DNA of 64,000 nt from Coenobita brevimanus (lineage: Eukaryota > Arthropoda > Malacostraca > Decapoda > Coenobitidae): the NCBI GenBank assembly GCA_032717465.1, contig CM064713.1, positions 12,752,872 through 12,816,871 on the forward strand, read 5' to 3'. The number at the start of each line of letters is the position of its first letter. Position 1 is the stretch's first letter. This document shows positions 43,686 to 54,521 of the stretch, piece after piece. Made by a program: the position numbers and the translations under genes. The notes under the pieces were generated by a model. That model saw only the letters and a list, made by a program, of their open reading frames with translations, was not told where the DNA came from and did not search any database.

Positions 43686-45069
43686 ATGAGAAACAGGCGT
43701 GTGAAAGAAGTTGAGATGGAAGAGAGAGTTATATGTAGAGAGAGGAAGAGAGAGGTGAAAAGATTACTGAGAGAGAGTAAGAAGAGCGTGGATGTGGAAT
43801 TTGGAAGGAATTTGAGTGTAAAGTGGAGGAAATGTAAGAAAATGTTCTGGAAAGAGGTAAAGAGAGTTAGACAGGATACCAAAGAAGTTAGTTGGGGAGT
43901 GAAAGATAAAAATGGTAGGTTACTAATGGAGAAGGGAGAAAAAGTGAGCAGATGGAGAGAACACTTTAAGGAATTGTTGAACATAGAGAATGAAAGTAAT
44001 ACAAGCATAAGTGGCTGGGGAATGGCTGGGAGAAGGAGGGATGTGAGAAGAGAGGAAGATCAGTAGGATGGAAGTTGTGGAAGCAATGATGAGAGTTAAA
44101 ATGGGGAAAGACCCAGGAATTGATGAAGTGTGTGGTGAAATGCTGAAGCATGGGGGAGAGATAGTAGTAGAATGGATGTGGAAGATGTGCAGATTGGCCT
44201 GGGAGGAAGGTAGAGTCCCGGAGGATTGGAAGTCAAGTATAATTGTTCCCCTGTACAAAGGAAAAGGGGAAAAAGAAGTGTGTGGTTATCACAGGGGCAT
44301 TTGCCTTCTTAGTGTAATAGGAAAAGTATATGGTAGGATACTTATTGATAGAGTCAAAGAAATAACAAAGGAATTAGTTGGAGAAGAACAGAGAGGTTTT
44401 AGGAAGGGAAGAGGTTGTACAGATCAGATATTCATTCTTATATCCTTAGTGGAAAAGTTTCTAGAGAAGGGGGAGAAGTTGTATGCATCCTTCATGGATT
44501 TGGAGAAAGCATATAACAGGGTGGATAGACAAGGATTGTGGAAATTATTAAGAATATACGGAGTAGATGGAAAGTTGTTGAATGCCGTGAAGAGTATGTA
44601 TGATGGTGCCAAGGCTGCAGTGGTGTGTATGGTAAACTGAGTGAATTTTTCTATTTGAAGGTTGGATTGAAACAAGGATGTGTCATGTCTCCATGGTTGT
44701 ACAATCTGTACATGGATGGGGTTATAAAAGAGATATAAGGTAGGGCAGTGGATGTTGGAGTGGCCCTAGTGAGAGAGGGCAATGTTTGGAAACTCCCTGT
44801 ACTGTTGTTTGCAGATGATACTGTGTTGTTAAGTGAAGACGAAGGGGAGCTGGAAGGCTTGGTGGATGAGTTTGGGAGTGTGTAAGAAACGGAATCTAAA
44901 GGTGAATGTAGGGAAGAGTAAAGTTACGGTCCTCGAGAGAAGTGAAGTTAGTGAATGTACAGTGAGATTGGAGCGTGAGGAAATGGAGAATGTGAGTGCA
45001 TTTAAGTACTTGGGTAGTGTGATGAGTAATGATGGAAGTTTAGTGGGTGAAGTGCTTGAAACGGTGTAG
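43686..45069 (+). pseudogene. RTE LINE reverse transcriptase
   Basis: The linker (43686-44066) precedes RT blocks MGKDPGIDEVCGEML, WKSSIIVPLYKGKG and EEQRGFRKGRGCTDQIF. These are followed by FMDLEKAYNRVDR (motif A), LKQGCVMSPWLYN near 44665 and the catalytic LLFADDTVLLS near 44812. Breaks are near 44066, 44640 and 44850. Confidence 0.88.
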
Positions 45070-45157
45070 CAGGGAAGAAAAGTTGCTGGTTCCTTTAAAG
45101 CAGTGATAAGAAACAGAGAAGTGAGCATGTAAGTGAAAAAGCTAACATGACAGTATT

Positions 45158-45505
45158 GTGATACCAACTCTAACGTATGGAAGTGAAGCTTGGACGTTGT
45201 TGGAGGGACTGAAGTCAAGAGTGAGAGCAGTGGAAATGAGTTATTTGAGAGAAGCATGTGGAGTCACATGGAGAGACGGGCTGACAAATGAGGAAGTGAG
45301 GGAGCGGTGTGGTGTGGATGTGGATGTGGTAGGAAGCGTTAGGAGAAACACATTAAGGAGGTTTGGCCATATGAAGAGAATGGAAAGTGAGAGACTGATG
45401 AGGAGAGTGTATGTGAGTGAGGTGGAGGCAGGGAGAGGGAGGGGGAGGCCGAGGATGAGATGGAGGGATAGAGTGGAGAGGTATATGAGAGAGGGTAGGG
45501 TGTGA
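45158..45505 (+). pseudogene. RTE LINE C-terminal domain
   Basis: It reads LTYGSEAWTL, SYLREACGV, RRNTLRRFGHMKRM and GRGRGRPRMRWRDRVERYM, the conserved end of RTE-like polyproteins. The stop is at 45505. The 3' tail follows. Confidence 0.88.
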
Positions 45506-45622
45506 GCTGGGAGCAGGGCAGTGAAATGGCGGGTTAGAGGATGACATGGAGGCGATTTGTTTGTGGCCACCCCTTACGGGATTAAGGCGTCTGGTAATAG
45601 ATAGATAGACAGAGTTCAGGGA

Positions 45623-45800
45623 CGATTTTTGGTGCAATATTGGCCACAGCTTTTCCCGGTAGTGGCAATGTGACAGCAATTTTCTCCCTGTCATCTTCGA
45701 ACCCAATGTCCAGTAATGGCTTAATTATTGCTAGATATGTGTGAATGTCGTACTGTTTTGAGTCGAACTTTGGCAATTGTACGTGAGGTTTTGTTGCCAT
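45623..45800 (-). pseudogene. gag: Old Gypsy gag, N-terminal part
   Basis: It starts with an ATG at 45800 and reads VQLPKFDSKQYDIHTYL, a Gypsy Gag beginning. It is cut by the RTE LINE at TTCAGGGA and resumes at 42812 in a different frame. Confidence 0.7.
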
Positions 45801-45852
45801 TTTGAATTATTTCACTGTTGGTCTTCTGTACATATGTCCAAGTCAAGAACCA

Positions 45853-45865
45853 CCGCTGTCCACCA
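45853..45865 (-). other. Old Gypsy primer-binding site
   Basis: One base inside the 5' LTR the minus strand reads TGGTGGACAGCGG. The TGG start and position fit a PBS. The tRNA was not identified. Confidence 0.6.
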
Positions 45866-45866
45866 G

Positions 45867-48084
45867 TGTTATGCTAAGTGTTTAAGGAGTGGCTTCCCGT
45901 CCCTAGAACGCCCATAGTGCAGCTGGGTTCTCTTTCTAGACCGGAGCTTAGACAAACAAGAGAGGGCCAGGGTATAAAAACACAGGGCAACAACCTTACA
46001 CATATACTGACAAATTCAACTGATGTGGAACGTGTAGACAGTTAGATATAATTTCATAGACAACAATCAATACATATGTTGGCATTAATGGGTATAGTAT
46101 CGTGCAGGATACAGTGTACACAGGAGGCTAAGTCTGGGTTGAGAGGGCAAAGGCACTATTACACTGCTCGGGGTGGTGATACTCTGTCATGAGGCGTTCA
46201 CTGCTCTGGCACTGAGCTTACAAGCTGAATACTGGGAAGGGTGTTACTGACTTGTACAAGGGAGGGGAATAGTTACAAGTGTCATTACAAAGAGGCAAGG
46301 GTAATATCACTGTAGGTAATATTCACTGTCTATGTTTCAGTGTTCTAGAGTTTTATTTGGCCCTCCTGCCACTGGAATTCACTAGGGCGCCTGTTCCTTT
46401 TTAGTCACTTGTCTTGGTCTTTTCTGGCCTCACAGTATTTACTATAAATTCACTTTTCACTGATCTTTTCTGGCCTCACTGTATTTACTATAAACTCACT
46501 TTTACACACTTAATGCCGATGCCACTGTTCACCATAAGTTCACTGTCTTTTTAGGCACTCATGGTTTTACTGGGTGAAGGGAAAGTCCAGGGCTCACAAC
46601 TCTCGGGCCGGGGTGGGTGGAGGCCCTGTGGGAGTCCCTTCGTCCCGCGGCCATGGAACCACTCTCAGCGGTGTCATCTCTCTGCTGGGGCTTGGGCTGT
46701 GGGTGGCGAAAGCCCCCTCACTGGCGGGGCTGGATACCGGGGTCTGGCCCTTGGGGCTGGGGTCGAACAGGCATTTGTGGCACTCACTCAAGTGCCTGGT
46801 GGAGGATGGGCGTCACCTTCGTCGGGGTGGGGAGTGGGCCCGTCCCTGGGTCTGGAGGACTTCCTCGGAGGGGCGCTGTCTGCGGTCTTCTGCTGTACGC
46901 ATTGCCGTCAGGGCTGGGCTGCGGCAGTGCTCTCGGCTGGAGTCCGTCAGGTAGGTGTCCTCTTCCTCCGGACAGAGGGAGAACAATCCCGGGGACAGTA
47001 CTGGGCTGCTCCACTAATTCCCCGAGTGGTGGTCCTTCTCCTGGAGGCTGCCTCAGACTGGGTGGAGAGGCTGGTAAACTATGCTCCTGCTGGAGGGCAG
47101 AACTGAGCACAGCAACCGTGTCATTGCAGAGTCACAGGGGGCGAGAGACTTTGGTGACTCTCCCTGGTGTGGCTATCGGCCGTCACTAGGTTCCCTTGGG
47201 CAACAGACAGAGGGCGGCTATGGGCCATCCCTTCGCTGTTGGCGTGACTATCGGCTGTCGCCGGGGCCCGACTCCCTAACAGGCACTCAGGCAAGGTGAG
47301 GCTATGGGCCTTCGCCTGCCTGCCGGTAGGGCTATCAGCCGTCACCAAGGTCCCACAAGGAGGGCGCTGTGCAGGAGAGCAGCGACTATAAGCCGTCCCC
47401 TCCCTACGGGGGTGGCTATCGGCCTTTGCCGGTGGCATGCCCTCTGAGGGAACTACAAAAGGAGATGGGATGTACCTGTCTCTCCCCAGCATGGCTATTG
47501 GCCATCGCTGGTTTCTGCAGAGGCGTGTGAGCAGCACAGACCGAAGCGGTAATAGGCTGTCTCCTAATTGATGGTCTGGCTATAGGCCGTGACTGTTTTT
47601 GTGAGCAGTTATAGGCCATCTCTGGTGCCCGGCTATAGGCCGTGGCCCTTTCTTTTGGTGAGCGGCTATTGGCCGTCTCTGGTGCCCGGCTATGGGCCGT
47701 GGTCCTTTTGTTTGGATGAGCAACTATATACCATCTCTGGTGCCCGGCTATAGGCAGTGGCCCTTCTTTTGGTGGGCAGCTATTGGCCGTCTCTATAAAG
47801 ACTGAGCGGCTATCGGCCGTCTCAGGTGCCCGGCTATAGGATGTGGCTGGGGTGCTGCTCTGAACAGTTAGGCCAGCTCCACCCTAATCCTGTCGGTGGT
47901 AAGCTCGCCCAGAAGATACTGCACTTTGACTAAGGTGGTGGCAGCATGCGAGTTCCGGGGAATAGGGGTGTGCGACCCGGGTGAACTTATGGCCCTGTTG
48001 CCCGGGCACAATCCGCGTGCTGTATAGCTCTCTGTGTCCTCCTGGGGGTGTGGTGGTTGCTTGTGTTGTTACTGCTGGCATTTT
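45867..48084 (-). repeat. Old Gypsy 5' LTR (uninterrupted, about 2.2 kb)
   Basis: TGTTATGC to CTGGCATTT(T). It includes the GGCTATAGGCC minisatellite at about 47300-47800 and the empty site of MITE B near 47791. The open frames on its plus strand (46561-47189) are shared LTR sequence, not genes. Confidence 0.9.
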
Positions 48085-48511
48085 AAATACCTTCTTGTAA
48101 GTGCCAGGACTGTACATAATGAAATCAGGTTGTACCTATCTTCAAGTAAGTGTAAGATAATGCAGTCACAGTGAGAAAGATATGCTAATTGTCATAGATG
48201 TTGAAGTAATAAGTAATCAGAAAAGTGTACTGAACATTACTATACCTTCCCAGCATAAATACCTGAGTATACCTTACAGAGAAAATGGCTTTCTCTCACC
48301 TACGTGGTGAGCGTGAGAGAACAAATATCCCTGTATACGAGTATGCAGGACTCAGTAAAACCCATTTCCGAGCTTCGGTGATAATTTTAATGGTGAAATT
48401 CGTTGTTTTCACATCAAAATCTATCATTTTAGCCAATAAAAAAAAGGTCAAAAAATGGCCAGCACTGAGGTGACCCATAGGGCTAAAAATAGCTGGCACA
48501 TGGTGAGTTAA

Positions 48512-51074
48512 GAATTTGAGGCAAGATGCCACTTATTCTAGTGAAACAGACTGACGACCAACATTTCCAAAGATCAGTGTTTTACCTGATTATCCCGGGT
48601 ATCAGTGCCCAGGTAGATGAGCCAGAGGTTGTCATACAGCACTTCCATGATTACCTCCAGGAAAGACTTGAACCCGTTATACAGTATCTGGTGGGTAGCG
48701 GGTGGGTTTTAGATGGCATTCATTACTTCAAAGTAATGATTTATATTCTAGAGAGGGAGAAGCTGTCAGTACCTTAATGCCTTACCCAAAGAAAGTACAT
48801 GGGAAAGAGTGGGTATTCAATCCTCCGGTGATGACAATTGTTGCATGGTTCAATGTCTCGCAGCATACCAACGTCACTTAACCTACCTCCGGGAAAAACA
48901 GTCCCACACCAAGAGAATGGTAGCCGAGTTGTGGCATTGCAGAAGAACAGTGTCACTCGGTGGTTTGAGCTTTCCAGTAGCATTTGAAAAGATCCATATT
49001 TTAGAGAGATTAACAATCTCTCCATATACATGTACGGGTTGGAACCCAGCGACATGTGACACATGGCTTTCCTGGTGCGAAAAGGGAGCAAGAAGTGTGA
49101 GAATGTAGTATATCTGCTTTTAGTTGATGGACAGCACGTCATGCTCATCAAAGATTTCCACCAGTGGGTCAGGAGCTATACATGCCAAAAATTCCCCTTC
49201 CACTGTCGCACTTACATGTACGGTTGTAACAGTCTGGAAGACTTTAACTCCCACGAGCAGGGGTGCACAGCTGAACAGATGCTGATTTTCCCAGAACAAG
49301 GGGAAAAAAAGAAGTTCATGAACTATGCCTACACCTACCCCCCATTTCACCTGGCGTTCTTTGATTTCGAGTCGAGAATGCACGAGCATACTGATCCTGA
49401 GAATGATACATTAGGTCTTTTTCCCATGGTAAAGTCTCTTCACAAACCAGTTGGGTATGCCTATGTCATTATTGATGACAGGGGGGAGTCACAGAATCAC
49501 ACGTGTATGCCGGGGTGGATGCTGCCACTCAGTTCATCAAAACCATATCAGATTCCTGGGATTTCATTCGTGCAAATATTCTCAACTATTACTGTAAATG
49601 CACTTGGATGAGGAAGCCCAAGCTAAGTTTGCGAGGCAGGACAGGTGTGATTGGTGTAACAACGAATTTACTGAGGGTTCTGATAAGCACGCGCATCACA
49701 ACCACCAACAACATGCCCATAACATGTCGTATGATTGCTCCCTGCTCCTTAAGGAAATGGAACATGAAGCAGACGACATGAGCGTGTGGTGTAAAGGTGG
49801 GATGACATTGTTAAGAGTTGACATCGGCAATATTTGCATGATGGACTCCCTGGCATTATTACAAGCTAGCTTGGGTAAACACGTTGAGTGGCCGAGGGTC
49901 TCCCTCTCACGTACACCTGTCACATGATAGAGCACCTAACCCTCGAGGGTCAGGAACTCTTAATGACAGGGAAGGGAATATTCCCTTATGGAGCAGTGAC
50001 TTCGTATGAAAGTCTGAATGAGCTGGAGCTCCCCACTAAAGAGAGATTCTACAGTCATCTAAGACAGGTGGGCATTTCAGAGGAGAATTATGCCTTAGCT
50101 CAACGTGTTTGGGATAAGTGCAGGTGGAGAGATCTCCGCTGGTTATATGTTAAATTACGTCAGGTGCGATGTTGGAGTGCTAGCAGATATTTTCATGCAC
50201 TGGCAGAGTATTTTAAAGGACATGTATACCCTAGACCCAGTCTACTATGTCTCCGTGCCAACCTATTATTTTGATGCCTTCTTTAGGTCCTCCAATGTTG
50301 AACTAGATATCCCCCACAACCCGGAATTGTACTGATTGATGCAAAATAACATTTTCGGGGGATTGACAGCAGTTGTCAGACAGGAAATCACAGCCAGAAA
50401 TGAGTTTACCGATCCTGTGGGATTTAACCCTGCTGTTGAGAAAGGGTCCTGGATTCTCTACCTGGACCATAATGCCCTCTACCCAGATGTCATGCAATAG
50501 CTGCTGCCAGTGGGAGATATCTGCAAACTATCACGAGAGGAAATGAGAGAGTTCCTCGATGTCAGGCTTTCGAATCACGACACCAACGGAGAAAGAGGTT
50601 ACTGGATCAGGCTCACCATGAAAATCGTTCATCCAGAAGTAGCAAGAGAAACCAATGAAATGCCCCTGGTACTATTGCACAAAGTCATAAGGTCCTCTCT
50701 CTTGTCTGACTACAATACTGGTATTGTGCAGAGAGAGAGGTGAAAGCTTCCCTACCACAATCGCAAACTTTTGGCCTGTCACAAAGGAAGGTGCGATGCA
50801 TTGTACCCTCTCCCAATGATACAAACACTGTTGTGACTGGGGTTGGAAACAGAGAGTGTTCCAGAGATTTACACCTTCAGGAAACAGCTGTTCCTGAGGG
50901 ATTTCATTCTCAGGAATGTCCACATCAGAGCCCAAGCAACCAGGAAAACCAGACAAAAGGCACTGAAGACAGCATCAGATGCTATATTTGGGAAAACTTT
51001 AGAGAATCCAGAGAAATTCTCAGAAAAAAATGGGGTCGTGATAAGAGGCGAATTCAAAGAGCTCAAACTCACTT
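48512..51074 (+). pseudogene. Maverick protein-primed DNA polymerase B: terminal-protein-like, exonuclease and palm (first half)
   Basis: Successive frames carry: GSGWVLDGIHYFKVMI near 48690; a core near 48830-49110; CRTYMYGCNSLEDFNSHEQG (zinc-like) near 49205; exonuclease motif AFFDFESR near 49353 (D-x-E); MMDSLALLQASLG near 49840; FPYGAVTSYESL near 49980; polymerase motif A LDHNALYPD near 50463; and motif B AIFGKTLENPEKF near 50965. At least eight frame changes or stops show decay. It would replicate the element's linear DNA from a protein primer. It is broken at TTAA 51075 by MITE C. Confidence 0.9.
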
Positions 51075-51854
51075 TTAACCCGCCGCGTCCTGACAGATTT
51101 TTCACCAATGACCCCCCCTCTCCAATCCCAGCAGATTTTCAAAAAAAATTTCTGGCTAAAACCTCTGGTTTTATGAGGAGCATCAAAAATTCAGAAAGAA
51201 AGTTCTCACCTGAGCTTAGAAGTGCTCTGTACAGGTGACCCTCTCCTCACCTGGTACCAGCTTCTCTGGAGCCCTGCTCCAGGGAAGACGTTTTGTATGG
51301 GAGGGGTAACTATTCCAAACCAATCAGAATAGGTAGATATTTATTTATTTGGTACGAATTTATATGTAGTATAAGAGAATATTGGTTTTCACACAATAAT
51401 GCAGGCAGTATGAGCATTGTTTCACTCACCGAACACATCAACTTACCGCACCTTCCTTGGTGACATTACCTCCTCATCACTTCTGCTCGTTTCTTCCGCT
51501 GGTGCCATGTAATCTTTTGTCCTCCACATCAGGAATCACTTTCACCTTGAATTTTGTCAGAGGAGGAGAGACCATGGCGCGACATGTCATTACTGGCCAG
51601 GTCACTGCTAACAGATGAGTTGCCGAGAAAATGGAGTACAGGGAGGGGGAGGTCACGCAGGGCCAGGCAGTGTCGCCGCCTGGCAGCAGGTAGAGGAAGG
51701 TCTCTCACATATACCTACCAAAAATCACCCGCAAAACTTGAAAAATGTGCAAATGATGGACCTCGCAATTGCAAAACGTGAAAATACATCGTCAGGACTG
51801 AGCATGACAAAACGTTGCAACATGTACCTTCGTTGACGGGAAGCAGTGAGTTAA
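51075..51854. mobile_element. piggyBac-like MITE C in the Maverick polymerase
   Basis: TTAA lies at 51075-51078 and 51851-51854. The left terminus is TTAACCCGCCGCGTCC. It shares sequence along its length with MITE D (61634-62397). The FFTNDPP peptide seen in both frames comes from this repeat and is not a protein domain. Confidence 0.9.
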
Positions 51855-52103
51855 AGAGGATCGTCCATTTGAGAGACAAGAGGGTGATATCCACTCACAA
51901 AGACAGGAGTGTCAAAATATCCCATCCCACAGCAGAGGGTTTATGAATTCTACTACAATGTATTGAAGAATCATTACAGTGATAGGACAGAACTCACACA
52001 CCACGACACAAACAGCTACACCTTTCTGCTAAAGGATGTAGATGACTTTTCGAAGAAATGAAAAAATCACTGCTGACTGGATGGATTTTTCAAACTTTAA
52101 CCC
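51855..52103 (+). pseudogene. Maverick DNA polymerase B: palm motif C piece
   Basis: It reads VYEFYYNVLKNHYSD and then HHDTNSYTF at about 51999-52025. The usual catalytic motif C is DTDS. Here codon 52011-52013 gives N, so one metal-binding Asp is lost. The frame runs on through DVDDFSKK, has a stop near 52060, and is cut by a LINE at CACTCACC. Confidence 0.85.
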
Positions 52104-52721
52104 CACTCACCCCCCCACTGTAGGGGGTCACCTTGACGTGGTGGTGGGGCTTGAAGCATGGTTGGCAGTGCCACCTACTTGGGAGGCAAGCCTACCTTTG
52201 TAGGGTTTGGCATTTGTCGGCCTTGTGGACCAAGCACCCCCTACATCACTGGTAGAGGAGGCCTACTGGTGATGTCAGTCCCTGCCCATCTGTCATCTAG
52301 GGCGGGACTGTTGCCTCCCCACGTGTTTGCCGTGCGTGGCGTCCTGTAATGCTGGGAGACGGGAGTCCTGGTGGTTGAGCGATGCTGCATGGTGCGCCCT
52401 GCAGCTAGCAATACACCTCTTTGGTCCCTTATTCTGGCTAGACGGGTGGCCTGGTTGGGCCCGACCAGGTCAATCGGCTGGTCACTGGCTAGCCATCCAG
52501 GCTAGTCACCTAGTGGCTTTAGGGTCAAGCGGGCACTGGGGGACCTGGTGGCTTCTATCGTCCTGGAGTCACCCTTGTCAGGGTCCCTTGGTGGTTACCT
52601 GCGTATACTTCCCCACTACCTCTGGCGTCGCCAGTGGTGCTTTCCCTGGCATATGGCCTCCCCTTGTTGGGCTCCATGGTGGGTGGAGGGGTGGGGGAAT
52701 GAAGGTAGTTATTTTTTATTA

Positions 52722-54416
52722 TGGCTTGTAAAATTTCATCAGCTGACGACCCTGGTTCCGTCCCTGACCATCCTTTTCAGTCTCCCTCCTGTGCGCCTCC
52801 TGTGCCTCTGGCTGGTGAGGCCCATATTGCCACCCTGGAACCATACCTACCTGGTTCCAGTGGTTTACGGTCAGTGGCCACTACAAAGAGGAGCCGGCAA
52901 CAGACAATAACATATAGTGGACATGCCCGTGAGGTCCTGCCGGGTGTCTTTGAGAGGGTTGATTTTGCAAAGTACTACACCATTCGTACTTTGGATGGTC
53001 AGCCTATTGGGAATTTGGATATTTTTACGGTTCATCGGCGCATTATGTCAATCTGTGGGAGAGAGCCGAAGATTTCACCTCAGGGGGATGGTAGCCTACT
53101 AGTGGAGGTTACATCCCCTGAAGAGGGTTCCCGGCTGGCTGCCCAGTGTAAGGACCCGGATGCGCTATTTACTTGTGTCCCTCATGCTTTATTTCAATCA
53201 GAGTCGAGGTGTTGTTTTCTCAAAAGACTTACTCCACTATGGTGAAGAGAAGCTGCTTGAAGAACTCCAGGTCCACAGGGTGGTTAAAGTGGAGAGGTTT
53301 CGGAAGAAGGTTGATGGTGTACTTACCCCAACTCCATCCTTGTTGCTGACGTTCGACTGTAATGTTCTCCCTTCATCCATCAAGGTGGCTTGGTTGTCCC
53401 TTAGGGTCAAACCCTTTGTACCAAACCCACGACGCTGCTACCACTGTCAGATGTACGGGCATGTTGGGTGAGTCTGTCGTCGTTTGCAACAGGGCCTCCC
53501 AGTGGTGTGTGTCAGTTGTGGAGAATCCACTCATGCAGGACAGGACTGTCCTGGACCTGTTTGTTGTTTGCACTGTGGCGAGGCACATCCTGCTTCATCT
53601 AAAGACTGTGCCCGGTTTTGCTTGGAGAAGGAGATCCTCCTCATCCGTAATCGTGATAAAATAAGCTTTTCTGAGGCCAGGAGTAGAGCCATGTCATTTG
53701 TTTTCCGTAACGGAGTGTCTTATGCGTCAGTTTTGTCCGGTCATAGCCGTCCTCATCGTCCTGTCCAGCAGCAGACTCGAGTTCCTCCTGTTGTGTCAGC
53801 TCCTATGCCTTCATCTGTTGATCCCATGCCAGTGCAACAATCTCCCGCACTTGCGACGGTTGCTGCTACAGTTCAAGACTCGACCTCTACATCTATGGTA
53901 TCCCCTAGTAGTCATGGTGCACATTCTTCATTTGCTAAACGTCATCGTGGTTCCTCAGAGTCTTTGAGTCTTGAAGTTCCTCCAAGCAAGGTGTCGGTCG
54001 TGGAGTCCACATCCTCTGTAGTTAGTCCATCTGTGCAACAGCCCTCGGACCCTGCTTCTGGGTCTTCGGGGGCTTCTGGGGTGTCAGGTCAGTCTGGCAC
54101 CTCTTCCTCCGGGGAATCGGATGTTCCTCCTCCGGTTACCTCGGAGGATCCTGTCCTGCCCCCTCCACGTTTGGAGGCCAGGACCCCAATCCCTCCTGCT
54201 CGACCTCTTGGTTCACTGGGGGCCCCGGGCAGGGTTCGGAGTAGCTCTTCCTCTCCTGCTGGGCAGCGACGGGTGTCTGTGAAGTCTCCCAACACTTCGC
54301 AGACCCCAGGCCCTCGTTCTAGCCATGCTGCTGCCCGTGGCAAGCCCCTTAGTGGGCATATCCGCATTCCCAAGAAGATTGTCTCCCAAGGTCGCTCAGT
54401 GGTTTCCACTAAGTGA
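52722..54416 (+). pseudogene. I-type LINE ORF1 with three zinc knuckles (two frameshifts)
   Basis: The start ATG is at 52722. The N-terminal third is polar, and the middle has RRIMSICGREPKISPQGDG and LLVEVTSPEEGSRLA. Knuckles begin at CYHCQMYGHVG, then CVSCGESTHAGQDC and CCLHCGEAHPASSKDC. The C-terminal region is a long Ser/Pro-rich tail. Frames change near 53200 and again near 53470 inside knuckle 1. It would bind element RNA. Confidence 0.9.
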
Positions 54417-54521
54417 CCCTTTCTTTTGTGTATATAGTTCCTCCATTTTAATATTTTTAGTATTTTTTTATGGTTTTCTGTTTGTCCCTCTCCCCTGCCC
54501 CTTTTTATTTCAATAGTTTTA

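Larger units (their letters stand above)
42821..45614 (+). mobile_element. RTE-like LINE inserted in old Gypsy gag
   Basis: It is flanked by TTCAGGGA at 42813-42820 and 45615-45622. It is 5'-truncated within the endonuclease and ends in a GATA-type simple tail (about 45595-45610), as RTE elements do. Fragments of endonuclease, RT and the terminal RRFGHMKR region are present with several shifts. The copy starting at about 63615 (minus) is the same family. Confidence 0.88.
34698..48084 (-). mobile_element. Old Ty3/Gypsy element with 2.2-kb LTRs, inside MITE A
   Basis: On the minus strand: 5' LTR 45867-48084, PBS, gag (split by an RTE LINE), protease-RT-RNase H-integrase in the usual Gypsy order, a proline-rich tail, and 3' LTR 34698-37709 (split by MITE B). 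The LTRs start TGTTATGC and differ at roughly one base in ten, so this is a much older insertion than those of the left block. The TSD is AAATAC (possibly one base longer). All genes are frameshifted. Confidence 0.9.
34341..48511. mobile_element. piggyBac-like MITE A (split by Gypsy element) in the Maverick polymerase
   Basis: TTAA duplications lie at 34341-34344 and 48508-48511. The terminal inverted repeats begin TTAACCYGCYRYRTGCC and differ mainly by transitions. Only the two halves (34341-34697 and 48085-48511) belong to the MITE. The middle is the Gypsy insertion, with AAATAC repeated at 34692 and 48085. The uninterrupted relative at 36620-37420 gives the original sequence across that break. 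No transposase is encoded. Confidence 0.88.

Noticed and set aside
42934..44258. Minus-strand Ser/His/Phe-rich frames opposite the RTE LINE
   Set aside because: They are antisense shadows of the A/G-rich coding strand of the LINE.
51079..51238. Apparent shared protein domain (FFTNDPP...ADF) with 61638-61965
   Set aside because: Both are translations of the related MITEs C and D running on from Maverick frames.
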